Shown one piece after another: positions 1 to 11,600 of a stretch of DNA of 64,000 nucleotides. The stretch's first letter is position 1, and each line of letters opens with the position of its first letter. The notes below the pieces were generated by a model. It had not been told where the DNA came from, ran no database searches, and saw nothing but the letters and a program-made list of their open reading frames with translations. Both the position numbers and the translations under genes were made by a program. Origin of the DNA: Tubiluchus corallicola (Eukaryota > Priapulida > Priapulimorpha > Priapulimorphida > Tubiluchidae); NCBI GenBank assembly GCA_030141605.1, contig JAQGDQ010000025.1, forward strand, positions 102,185 to 166,184, in the 5' to 3' direction.

Positions 1-13
1 ATTGATACCACAA

Positions 14-87
14 AACATTCATGAGGATGGATAAATTTTCAAACATTAATTTGGTGTAATTTATGGTTGTTTTGCAATAGTTTGCAA
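14..87. repeat. Dispersed repeat, left copy (partner at 7.96 kb)
   Basis: The stretch containing gaggatggataaatttt and caaacattaattt is repeated in direct orientation at about 7960-8033 with scattered differences. Both look like fragments of one dispersed element. No terminal structure is visible because the window begins here. Confidence 0.6.
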
Positions 88-454
88 GATAAATGCACAA
101 GTTACCACTTGAAAAAATGAATTAGTTCAGATCTAGTATAGGAAATGTTAATAAACAAAATCTGCATGATGTTGTGCATAAAAAATCAAACAGTATATTA
201 TCATCATGCCAGGTTTAGCTTAGCAAAAAGATAATGATACATCAAATTTCGAAATCCATGCGAAAAATACACCCTGCAAAAGTGAGTAGCTAAAAATACG
301 TGTATTGCACAATTAAATAAAGGTCAAACGAGACAAATTTAGCCACTTTGTTTCACCGAAATTAATTTCGTTATAATTTGACCACCTACCTACGTACAGC
401 ATCTACTAGCATCACTTAATTTGCTGAACATTTACTACCATTTCATTATATTAG

Positions 455-838
455 AAAAAGCCACAAATAATGTAATACAGATATAGAACTATATCACCCG
501 TAATAAAATAAATGAAACAAACACCCTAAATAGTAACAATACCATACATTAATTATTGTATTGTTGTTTCCCATTGTATACCAAAAAGCCATAAATAATG
601 TAATACAGATATAGAACAATATCACCCGTAATAAAATAAATGAAACAAACACCCTAAATAGTAACAATACAATACGTTAATTATTGTATTGTTGTTTCCC
701 ACTGTATACCAAAAAGCCATAAATAATGTAATACAGATATAGAACAATATCACCCGTAATTAAATAAATGAAACAAACACCCTAAATAGTAACAATACCA
801 TACATTAATTATTGTATTGTTGTTGCCCACTGTATACC
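455..838. repeat. Three tandem copies of a 128-bp unit
   Basis: The phrase aaaaagcc(a/ata)aataatgtaatacag recurs at 455, 583 and 711, giving an exact 128-bp period for three units. The copies differ at only a few bases (for example catacatt versus aatacgtt), so the expansion looks recent. The unit is AT-rich and has no coding potential. Confidence 0.9.
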
Positions 839-1179
839 ATGCAAGTCAAACATATGCATATACATATATGTTTATATATATATAAGATTATGGAGCTTTA
901 CTATAACAATAATGGTTTAGCAGTTAGCACTAAACTGCTGCCTGTTCTCAGTAGCATGGCTAATATGGGAGCAATTACTCCCTCTGAATTGGCACCTTTA
1001 ATCACATTTATTTGAGCAATCTCCCTACCATGTTTTTGAAGTGAGTCAAATTTGTGTTGGGAAACTGAGCATCAACAATGTACTTAAAATTCATGATCGC
1101 CAATGACGTGTTTCCATTTATCCTAACCTGTCCACATTGTACCACATTTTCCTGATCAGACCCATAGCTAACGAAGTTT

Positions 1180-1350
1180 CTGAACGTTCCTTTAGTCGAC
1201 TGAAAGAGATAAAGTCCTACCTTCATTCTACAATGGGCAAGAATAAATTGTGTTGATTGCTGTGCTCTCTATTGAAAATGAGTTGACTACTGAAGTGGAT
1301 TATAATAAAGTTATCTTACTTTGCTAAAATGAAACCTAGACGAAAGAGAC
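1180..1350 (+). pseudogene. Decayed hAT-type transposase C-terminus
   Basis: The plus strand reads ERSFSRLKEIKSYLHSTMG, then after a stop and a frame change SIENELTTEVDY and FAKMKPRRKR. This is the dimerisation tail of hAT-like (ZMYM/TTF-domain type) transposases. The frame is broken, so it is a fossil. Upstream sequence from about 900 may belong to the same element but is too decayed to assign. Confidence 0.7.
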
Positions 1351-1756
1351 TTGTAGTTTCTTCATGAGACATTTTCGCCATGTTTCATTTTCTTTTCATT
1401 TTGCATTTAAAATTAAAATAAAAATTCTTCATGAGACATTTTCACCATGTTTCATTTTCTTTTCATTTTGCATTTAAAATTAAAATAAATAAATAAAATA
1501 AGATGTTTTTACTATGTTTTGAGACTTATGAGCTAACTATAAAACTTTTGATTGTGTTTTAAACAAAATAGCAATTATGTACTTCCTTTAAAACAATATC
1601 TTCCTCCTGTTTTTATTTTAGATATGATATTAAAATGTATAATCAATGCGCTAAAAATTGTTCAATATATGTTTCAGTGCCTTTTTTATGAGCTGGCTCC
1701 CCCTAACTTTAGAACCTGGCTAGGCCCCTGCCTGTTCTCTTACACAACTTGGTTAT

Positions 1757-1762
1757 TTTATT
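1757..1762 (-). terminator. Polyadenylation signal AATAAA for AACS
   Basis: A canonical AATAAA on the minus strand lies 57 bases past the AACS stop codon, a normal distance for a short 3'UTR. Confidence 0.55.
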
Positions 1763-1818
1763 GAAGGCCTACTCTTTTCAATGCACACAAAAAAACAAAT
1801 TATTATATTTCACAAATC

Positions 1819-3852
1819 TCACCAGTTCTGTAATTCTGGGATATCTCTGTACAGCTCTAAAGAGTCTGGATTTGCTAGAGCTCCCTTATTTTGGACTTCC
1901 AGACCCGAGATGATTTGTTTAACAGCGACTTCCACTTTCTTGCTATTGGTTGTGTAAGGTATATCTTTAGTTTCGAGAATCAGCGAGGGGACGTGTCGCA
2001 CTGATAATTCTGTCCTAATTCCTGCTTTCAATCTCTTCACCAGATCTTGAGTGAAAGGATGGCCTGAAGTCATTTTGACAAACAAGATTACACGTTCTTC
2101 TCCTTTATCATTTTGCTGCCCGATGCATAGCGAATCATCTATTTCCTTATAAGATTCCACAATGTTGTAGATCTCAGAACTACCAAAACGCACACCGCTT
2201 GGATTAAGTGTACCGTCACTACGTCCTAACATCCACAAACCACCTGTTCGCTTGTTTATCAAGCAAAAATCACCATGTGTCCAAACGCCCGGGAATGTCT
2301 CAAAGTATGATTTCCGATACCTGCTACCAGTTGGGTCATTCCAGAAGTGAGTAGGCATAGACGGGAAAGGCTTTGTGCAAACTAGGTCTCCTCTCTTTCC
2401 ATACACTGGCTTGCCACTATCATCATAGCATTCAACAGCCATGCCAAGATTTCTACACTGTATTTCACCTCGGTAGACCGGAACAGTCCAGTTCCAGCCT
2501 GCAAAACAGGAAATTATATCAGTTCCACCAGTTATAGACCCCAGCAGTACATTCTTTTTGATATTTTCATACACATAGTCGAAGCTTTTAGGTTTAAGAG
2601 GTGAACCCGTGCTAAGAATGCTGTGCAGTGACTTTAGGTTATGCGACTGTTTCGGATGCACTTTTTTGTCTTCTAATAATGCGATCCATTTAGCACTAGT
2701 GCCAAGAACTGTTATATTTAACTGGTCGATTAAATCCCACAACACATAAGGAGTTGGAACTAGCGGCGACCCATCATACAAAACTAACGTGGCACCAATA
2801 GCAAGAGCTGACACCATCCAGTTCCACATCATCCAACCCGTTGTTGTATAGTAGAGGAGAACATCTTTATCGGTCATGTTACCGCCTAATACATGTTCCT
2901 TCCAAAGCTGTAACAATGTACCCCCTGCTGAATGTACCATGCACTTAGGTACACCCGTTGTGCCTGAAGAATACATGATAAACAGGGGATGATTGAATGG
3001 CAGCTGCTCGAACGTTAGTTTCGGAATCGACCCGTCAGCATTTATACCATCTAAAAGAAACTCATCAAGATAAACGCTTTTGGGTATAATAGATATGTCC
3101 TGTTTTGTTCCCACAAAATGGATTACAACAACTTTTTCTAATTCTGGCAGGCCAGACACAACATTGTGGAGTTTATCAATGTGGTTGTGGACCTTACTGT
3201 TGTACATAACAGCATCAACCGAAAATATCAACTTTGGTTGAATCTGTGTGAATCTGTCTAAAACACCATGAACTCCAAAGTCAGGTGAAGTAGAACTCCA
3301 TACTGCACCAATGCTAGCTGCTGCCAACATTGCCACAATCGCTTCGGCACAGTTTGGTATGTATCCTACAACACGATCGTTACATTTCACACCCATCGCT
3401 CTCATTGCAGCAGCATACTGAGCGACATGTTGTCTTAACTCCTTGAAAGTGCACTTTTCAGGCTCACCACTGATTCGTTCACCAGTAGAATACAAAGCAA
3501 TGCGATCGCTATTGTCTCGCAGTAGATTCTCTGCATAGTTTAAACGTGCTCCCGTAAACCACTCTGGAATTTCGGCAATAGATTTACTTTTATCAACTAC
3601 CACTGCAAACGGCTTTGAATAAGTCACTCCACTGAAATGCCAAACTTCCTCCCAAAAGGAGTCATACTCTTTGATAGACCACTGCCATAACTCCTCATAC
3701 GTTTCTAACTTGAGACTGTATTTCTTGTTTATCACATGTCTAAACTTAGTCATCTGTGTGATCAGAGAGTGAGTAGGCGACCAACAAAGGATATCCTCAT
3801 CAAAGTCACCAGTTCCAAAGGAATGATCATCGGCATTATTCAAGTCAGTCAT
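1819..3852 (-). CDS. AACS: Acetoacetyl-CoA synthetase, single exon, full length
   Basis: This 677-residue protein is predicted to activate acetoacetate to acetoacetyl-CoA with ATP in the cytosol, feeding ketone-body carbon into sterol and fatty-acid synthesis. The ANL-superfamily adenylation motifs are intact: the phosphate-binding loop [10 protein letters not shown] at residues 294-303, GGTDI near 442-446, THGD at 525-528, [11 protein letters not shown] from 543, and the C-terminal TNSKK (636-639) that carries the expected catalytic lysine. The N-terminal ACAS_N-like segment ([22 protein letters not shown]) and the ending PELQNW match the family, and length agrees with animal AACS (about 670). 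No intron interrupts the coding region, although vertebrate AACS has many exons, so a retroposed origin or lineage-wide intron loss is possible. A splice acceptor (tttattttag) ends 9 bases before the ATG, so the transcript probably has a 5' leader joined by splicing. No frameshift or premature stop is seen. Identity is very secure. Confidence 0.97.
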   Translation of the reverse strand: MTDLNNADDHSFGTGDFDEDILCWSPTHSLITQMTKFRHVINKKYSLKLETYEELWQWSIKEYDSFWEEVWHFSGVTYSKPFAVVVDKSKSIAEIPEWFTGARLNYAENLLRDNSDRIALYSTGERISGEPEKCTFKELRQHVAQYAAAMRAMGVKCNDRVVGYIPNCAEAIVAMLAAASIGAVWSSTSPDFGVHGVLDRFTQIQPKLIFSVDAVMYNSKVHNHIDKLHNVVSGLPELEKVVVIHFVGTKQDISIIPKSVYLDEFLLDGINADGSIPKLTFEQLPFNHPLFIMYSSGTTGVPKCMVHSAGGTLLQLWKEHVLGGNMTDKDVLLYYTTTGWMMWNWMVSALAIGATLVLYDGSPLVPTPYVLWDLIDQLNITVLGTSAKWIALLEDKKVHPKQSHNLKSLHSILSTGSPLKPKSFDYVYENIKKNVLLGSITGGTDIISCFAGWNWTVPVYRGEIQCRNLGMAVECYDDSGKPVYGKRGDLVCTKPFPSMPTHFWNDPTGSRYRKSYFETFPGVWTHGDFCLINKRTGGLWMLGRSDGTLNPSGVRFGSSEIYNIVESYKEIDDSLCIGQQNDKGEERVILFVKMTSGHPFTQDLVKRLKAGIRTELSVRHVPSLILETKDIPYTTNSKKVEVAVKQIISGLEVQNKGALANPDSLELYRDIPELQNW

Positions 3853-3860
3853 TGTATCTT

Positions 3861-3875
3861 CCTAAAATAAAAACT
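3861..3875 (-). promoter_or_regulatory. 3' splice acceptor just upstream of the AACS start codon
   Basis: Read on the minus strand, a pyrimidine-rich run ending in TTTTAG lies 9 bases before the AACS ATG. It implies a 5'UTR intron or a trans-splice (spliced-leader) acceptor. The sequence alone cannot tell which. Confidence 0.5.
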
Positions 3876-3918
3876 ATATAAAATTAGCTACAAAACTTTT
3901 ACACAGAATTTGCTTATA

Positions 3919-4735
3919 CAGTAGTCGCCGCTTAATAGACTCACGGTTAATAGACTCGATCACTTAATTGACTCAAAAACACCTGGAACGGGCCGCTTCT
4001 ATTCAAATATACATAAAAACTATCGGTAATTGACTCAAATAACTCCGCTTAATTGACTCAATATTTTTCCTTTACCTACTTAAAATAAGATATTTGTATG
4101 TGGCCAAAGAACCTTTCCTACTTTTATGTCATCTTTACTTCCCTTTTGTGCATTATGTATGCAGAAACAATCATGTTAAGTACCGTTTTCTTTGTAAGCA
4201 GGTAACAGTCAGGCTTTCAGGCTTAATCAGTTAACAGTCAAAGATGCAGGTACAGTAATCAGCCGGTATTCCTTGCGACTTACAAGACTAAACATCGTAC
4301 GGCAAATAAGAGCAAAGTAAGTGAGCAGGCGATTCAAAACTGTTTTAGTCATGCACAACAACAGATTTTCAACGTTTTTATAATTACGAAAACTTTGTGG
4401 GCCAACTTCTTCACGAAAAAATGAAGCAGCCGACCTTGAAAGAATTTTTGTAATTTTTGCAAATAAACACACTTAGAAAAGTCTGTGATTTAGAAAAGTA
4501 TACTTTTTAACTTATTGCTAATTCACTTATATAAATTTTAAATTATTTTTTCCAATTTTTAACTGCACAAAGGAATTTAGGGATTAGTTCGTTTCTAAAA
4601 TTCATTAAAGACCGTTTGCAGTGCATAGTATGCTGGCTGACGACTCATACTTCTATACCTGTAATACTACACCCATCGGTTAATTGGGTCAAAACACGTC
4701 GGTCCCAAAGTGAGTCTATTAAGCGGCACCTACTA
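3919..4735. mobile_element. 817-bp Tigger/pogo-like non-autonomous DNA transposon
   Basis: The ends form terminal inverted repeats. The left starts CAGTAGTCGCCGCTTAATAG; the right, read in reverse complement, starts TAGTAGGTGCCGCTTAATAG. Both continue ACTCAC and are flanked by TA. TA target duplication and CAG-type ends fit the pogo/Tigger branch of Tc1/mariner. It contains only an 81-codon minus frame at 4227-4472, so it cannot encode a full transposase. Related fragments occur at 29035-29163 and 34446-34730. It sits 66 bp upstream of the AACS ATG. Confidence 0.75.
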
Positions 4736-7700
4736 TAGTAATTTGTTCTTTGCTCTTTACTTTTGTGGATAAAATTACTAGCATGGGCAAAAAAATCAAT
4801 ACTTCTTTTAAATGATGAGATTTTATTCAGATAAGCCTGGTTTATTTATCAGAAGACATTTGTTGAATTTAATGTAGCTGTGCTATCTCTTGGTTGCATG
4901 CCCTCCACGATGCATTTAAGTGGCCTATAGCATTTGGTGGGTAATACATGCTATGAGAATAGCTGTGTTAATTAGTGAACGATTTCTCTGTTAGACATTA
5001 TGTTTACAAGTTAACATGCAAGAGTTTTCCATTGGCCCGACTATTACATAATACAAATTTCAAATGCTACTGCATAGTGAAACTGGCCATTCCTGTTTTG
5101 TGCTAGACAAAAAAAAATACAAGCAAGACTCTTGGCGTGAAATCACAACTACAGCAATGTAATTATTGTTGGTATATTTTTTATAACAAGTTGTAGATTT
5201 AGAAGCAAACTCAATCATTTCAGTTCCTACCGACCCATCGTCATAATTAATAAGGGTGACCTGCACACAAATATAAAGATATATCATCCTTAAGTTGTGT
5301 CTCATAGAATTTTATAAAGTCATAAAGTCAAACAGGTCACATCGGAGCTGTCTGTTATTTACATCTAACATCAATGTGATAAAACTCCTCAGCTGTCTCA
5401 GGGGATGATGTCTTCATAACGAGATAATTATACTTAACTTATGTTAAAAAACAAATTTGTCACTAAAGGAGCTCTGCAAACTACTGTATTTTCGCACACA
5501 TTCCTTATAGTAGAACTATAAGAAACATGTTTCAGAATACAGTCCTCCCAATGGCAGTGTGTCCTTAGCGGCAGCGTACCGGTACCGTACTAATAATCTA
5601 CAGTTACGAACTTACAAATACAATAATGTAATTTGCAAACTGAATCTACATCTAGTTACATTCAATTCTTAGTAATTTAGAGCATCGCTTAGATCTAACA
5701 TTTTTCAATAAAAGAAACGAAAGCTCAAGGGAAATTACCATAAGGGAAAAACTTAGCTAACAAGCCAATCTAAAGAAATTACACGACAGACACTACACGT
5801 GAGTCTCTTCATATGCCAACGTGCTTTGCGTGGTAGCTACAAGCACCGAAATCTTTCAACGTGTCAGACCAAATAATCTGGCAACTACATTATGCTTTGA
5901 CGCAGCTTATCACCACAGATAATTATAATGACTAGTTTAAGTATAATGGCCCTTATTAATGGGTCTCCTTACTTTGAAATGTTGCCCCCTATGCAATAGA
6001 AACTCAAACGAATCTGTAAAAACCGTCAAAACAATAAGAAAAAGCATCAAATTTTAATTTTGAGTAAAGAATGCTCATTCATTAATTTTTCACAAAAAAT
6101 GCAAAGAATTTTAAAAATAAGAAGTATCAGAATAATTAAATATATAAATATTTGTAGCTACAGTAGTTGGGATAGCTTTTGATGATGCCTAAGACACAAG
6201 CAAAAACTTTGGGTAAGCATACCTTTTCCCATGCCATTCCAAATGTTTAGAATGGGCTTCCACTGCATAATAAAATTACATTTAAAAAAAATTGCTCAAG
6301 GCACATTGAATTGGATTTTAAATTTGCCTGGGTTTTCCTAACGAGATTTTTACATTGATTTTTTTAATTTCAATTTTTAAACGCTTTTATGAAGTTACAG
6401 TGTGCATAGTTCTATGATTTATATTAGGCTTTGTAAAATCTTTGGTTGTAAAGTACAACTGAGCATACCTGCACGACAACTTGTACTAGCCCTTACCATA
6501 AACGGTAAGTTTCAGCATAAATAACACTTTGCAGAATAGGCCTACATTCAGAACATTTTAGTCACTTGTGGAAAAGAGTCACCTAATTGTGAAGCCAAAA
6601 TTGCGTGAATTTAATTAATGACCACTGGCTAGTCCACGGCTTCATGATAAGATATGAGTGTTAGTTTAAGATTAATCATAAAATTTTACTGTGTCGCAAT
6701 TTTGTCAACTAAGAACACATCAAATTAGCAACATCATTATAACTCTGTATTTACTGTCAATCAAGAACCATAACTCTAGCCCTCTGCTCCTCAAGTGATG
6801 ATAATGCGAGAACATTCTGCCTCGTTTTTGATCACTGATTCCAAAAACCGTTTAGATTACAGAGTTAGTACGGACTATATTTTTCGATCTTTTCTCTTAT
6901 TCTTGTAGATTATGGCCGGATTATGACTTTTTGGATGCCAAAGGCTAAAGAAATTATGAGGCCCCTCAGACGGAGCTACCTTCTAATTTGCTCGCCCTTG
7001 TCTACACGTTTGGTAAAATATCGGTTCACGGTGATTATTTTTGCAACCCTTTCCAATTTCCCTGACTTTTCGCCCTATTTTTTCTTTTTCCCTGACGTTT
7101 CCATAACTTTCCAGGATAGCCTGCATTTTCAAGGATTTTCCAGAATTTTCCCTGACCGTTGAAACCCTGATTGCTACAGTGGCGTTAGTTGTCCATTTTT
7201 AATTATTTCTGAGATCTTGTCTACAAGTGTTTTGCTGATGAGTTTTATATCAGTTTTGTAGTCAATTGTCTTTGAGTTATATAAATATAGCCCTTTAGGC
7301 ACAAAGTTTCAATAGTATAGGAGATATGCAGCATGGACAGTGTACGAAGTGGTTTCAGAGTCTTTGTACATCATTTCTGGACATTTGCATATCGCATTTC
7401 GATGCGTTCCCTGCTTAAAGGTGACTCACAGGCGCAAACGATGGGGAAATTCGAATATAAAAAGAGATGCCACTCTATATCCGATTGGTTGTATAATCAG
7501 GAAAACAGTTAACAGGCAAAAAGTTTCAGTTTTTCTTTCTAGTTTTTTTAAATAAAGTTATTGATAAAAATGTTCCGTCTTTCTCAAGAGTCTTTAAATG
7601 GATGGCTACAATAATTTTCTGTTTTAAATACCTTTTGTTGTTAGCTGAATAATTCTTATCCCTCCTCTGTGACTAAACATCACTTTCTGATACTGATAAA

Positions 7701-8623
7701 CAAAATTCAAGTAGCAAATAATGTATATTTTACTGCTTCAAATCTGCAGAAAACCTTGATATCAAGAAGTGTTATTTGAAAAATGCTTCTGCTCAATAAG
7801 AAAACAACATTAAAAAAAAACATAGAATAAAAGGAAATGATCAGCTTTGCAGTGAAAACATACATCTGTAAACACACCTTCAATGTCAGAAATAAAATCT
7901 TGTATACAAAAATTTCAGCTTTTTCTGTAGCAAGTTGGATCAATACATTTACTTTAGCACAACACATTTATGAGGATGGATAAATTTGCAAACATTAATT
8001 TTGTATAATTATTCGTTGTTTTGCTATAGTTTGCTTATTATCGTCTTTACTGAACCAAAGGCTCATCTGTTTTCGCTTGATTGCTATATTTTAAAATTGT
8101 TCTGTGCACGTTTTATCAAATTGGGTGTAGTCCAAATGTTTTACCAATTAAACTACAACTTATTAAAACTAAGTGTGACTTCAAAAAAGTTAAGCTTTGC
8201 GTCTGTTACCTTCAAATTTTGTAACGTTTGGCGCACATGTGCATTGTTTTTGCTGTCCTTTTAATTACGTTTTCAGTAATTAAGTATCTTACTAGCTCTG
8301 CAGACAGTAACTTTTAAATTATTTATTCTGCCTGATTGTGAAGTTATGGTGCTATCAGATTTGAATGTACGAAGTAACTTTGGCCACTATATGTACGTTA
8401 TCTGTAAGTTAAAGGTAAACGTGATCATAGTGCAAATATTGTTGCAAGCAAAGATCAGTGTCTGCATGATTTCTTGCGCCCTGCTTACAGTAGCTGCTGC
8501 TGTGTTAAACTGATCTCGACCCATGTTTATTAGCCTCTCCTATTAGTGTCACAATAAATGCACACTTGTTGAGGTGTGTGTACTTCCTGAAAGGGTTATA
8601 CTGATAGTTTTATAAATTTAATC
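4736..8623. other. Intergenic spacer between AACS and SLC22
   Basis: I find no convincing coding exon here on either strand. Short frames (for example 5060-5305 and 7707-7967) lack splice context and recognisable motifs. About 7040-7170 holds a degenerate run of internally repeated ttttccctgac-type words that looks like a decayed transposon end, and 7960-8033 is a dispersed repeat. The SLC22 promoter must lie in the last part. Confidence 0.6.
7960..8033. repeat. Dispersed repeat, right copy (partner at 14-87)
   Basis: This is the direct-orientation partner of the window's first bases. It shares gaggatggataaattt, caaacattaattt and gttgttttgc(a/t)atagtttgc, and lies about 590 bases upstream of the SLC22 start codon. 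Confidence 0.6.
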
Positions 8624-11600
8624 ATGTTGGATTTTGATGATATTCTGCCATATATTGGCGGTTTTGGACGTTTTCAGTTATATGTTTATGTGCTTTTGGT
8701 TGGACCTATGCTTTACAGTTGCATGCCAGTTCTGAACAGAATCTTCTTTACTACTATTCCGGACCATTGGTGCCAGGTTCCAGAACTGGATGCCTGGAAC
8801 TTGACTGTAGAGGAAATCAAAGGTTTCACGTTGCCCTTGGAGATGAGAGATGGTGTAATGCAGCTCAGTCAATGCTTCATGTATAGTGCCAACTTTAGTG
8901 ATATATTAATGGCTGGCGGTGATCCCATACCTGATACCAACTGGTCCAAGATACCATGTCAGAACGGATGGGAGTACTCAAAGATCTATTTTGAAAGTAC
9001 AATTGCCACTGAGGTAAGCGAACTTATTGTGTAGTGGTGCTGTATGGTGTACATAGCCCGAACAGCAAAATTCTTAATTACTTTATACAAAAAGTACAAC
9101 ATCGATGTTGCAGACTATTAATCATTACTTATTTATTAGAAATTAAGTAAAGATAATGCATTATGTTGTACCATAGACTTCGTTTGCTCACTTGTGCAGA
9201 CTACAGAGTGCAGTATTACAGAGAAGCGTGTGTGAAACGCACCACTTTTAAGACTGTTAAAACATTCCACTTACATTCCGCAGACCAGACCAGCCCGAGC
9301 TGCATCTGAAACAGGAAGAAGCTGACCCAGTCCAATAATTAGAGCAAACCCAGAGCGCGATAAGGCCTATCTACAGATCAGGATCTAGCCTTTCGAGGGA
9401 CTTCAGCAGTTAACATTGTTGTCATGATTTGGGGTTGTAACTAAAATAAATTACTAGATTCTTGGCATCCTGACACCTGAAATTCTGTTATGGACCTAAT
9501 GCAATAATGCACGTTTTGTATGTTATGCCACGATTATTCATTTTGTACTACTCATGTTTTCCAAGCAGTCACCAACATTCTATGAGGACTTACAATAAGT
9601 AAAGGCCGCTGAGGCACCGTCTCGAAATTTGCTACTGACGTGTTTTTGAATACTGTCAGACTTAAACCCTGTTTAGACTGTCGATGGTCCCCGTCGTGAT
9701 TAGGTGACTGACACTCAAACTCGTCATTTTTGCATGTCATGCTTTTCCGATGAGTCTCTGTGTTAAAATCATCGGGCTTTCCTGGAGATCGAACAAAGCT
9801 TTGCAAAAAAAGCAGTAATAGCGTGCAAAAAATTCGGTCTACTAATTAGGTTAGTCTCGTCCGGTTAGGATGTGCAATGCTGACTTCACGCTTGTCACCC
9901 ACTCACGTTCGCGACGAATCATAGAGGACAACCCGACAGTCTAAACAGGCCATAAGTCTTCGCAAACAGAAATCCTAACATTTCGTACTTTTTGCAGTGG
10001 GACTTGGTTTGCGACAAATCTTATATAGGAAGTCGTATCCTCTCCATTCTTCAGTTTGCTTCCATTCCTGGATTAATTGTATTTGGAGCTATTGGTGATG
10101 CGTAAGTAGATCAATTAAATGCACCTAATACAAGATTTGTAAATAAACACAATATTTGTACAGTACTTTGCAAAAGGTGATTATGAAAGTGGGAAAGTTA
10201 ATCATCTGAGTAATAGATTTGCGCTTTTTCAGATGATGGTTACCTGTGGCTAAATAAGCTTTTGTTACCGTTACACAAGATTAAACACCTTTCGTTACAT
10301 CACTAGTGTCATCATCCTTATCATTGCTATCATTACCACCGTTGCTAGTCAGGTAATCATCGTGATCATAGCATCAAGGTTGTTTGTGTCATAAGTTTGC
10401 GATGGTTATTTAACTATAAAAAGTTGCGATCGTCATCATCAGCATCGTCATCAGAAATGTCATTATCGCCGTGATTCTCGTCATCATTCTCACATCATCA
10501 TCGTTGTCGTCGTCGTCGTTGGCATCAACATCATCATCATCTTAAACTTCATCATCGTCGTCATTGCCAACGTCATCATCGTCGTCGTCGTCATCATCAT
10601 ATCATCGTCTTTATCATCGTAATAATTTTCGTGGTCATCACCACGTAAATGCCATGTGTCAAATCTGTTTTACAGGTTAGGAAGACGAGCGGAATTTTTT
10701 TTATCTCTAGTTCTCGTTGTTTCCGGGTTTACTGTCGGACTGGCTCCAAATCCGTACGTATTCACAGCACTGTCGTTCGTGTCTGGCATGGCGATACCTG
10801 CATTTTATCTTGCTCCGTACTTGTTATGTAAGCACAAGGTTACATTTACTGATTATATAAGGAATACGTAGACCTGTAATACAATTGTAGTTAGTCAAAT
10901 TTATGTTTGCTTACAATATTAGCTGGTAAGATAGAGTGTAAAGGTCAAGAACTGTCAAAGTATAGTTCAACTTGTTCTCTAACAGGTTGTTAACCATAGA
11001 CGGTTAACAAACCGGTATGTTTACCTGACTGCATTTCTTTTAGATTCTAGTTACAGGAACAATTACAATTTCGATTTATGCGCGTCATAGCTTTGATAAT
11101 TTTCAGTGTCATGGCGCGTTCAGACTACAGAGTTTTCTATCTGACAGCACAAACTCGGAAGTGTGAACTGCCTTGTTCTATAAGAATTCTGTAAAAAAAA
11201 CATGTTTAAAAAGTTCGTCAAGCAATACAAGTTTTTTTTATTCCTTACAATTATTGTATTAAATGTTTTTGTGCGATTTGTTTTCAGCTGTTGAAATTTT
11301 GTTACCGGACAGACGAGCTTGCGCATCAGTGATGATTTGGGTATTTTGGGCTTTTGGATACATGCTGCTGGCCTTTGTTGCATCTGTGTTCAACTCCTGG
11401 CGAGAGCTAGCATTTATCACAACACTTCCAGCTGCTGTGTTCTTCATTTATTTTTGGTTTGTTGCAGCTGTTGTTATTATTAAACTCATTGTCTCTCTGG
11501 AAGCTTGACAGTAAGCCTACATTGTAATTGTTGCAGAATGGAAGGGCCACATTGATATGTACACAAATGCTGTGCACCACCAATTTCAGTTTTAATACCA

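Noticed and set aside
9552-9806. 84-codon minus frame in SLC22 intron 1
   Set aside because: It runs across one arm of an inverted-repeat element and has no motif.
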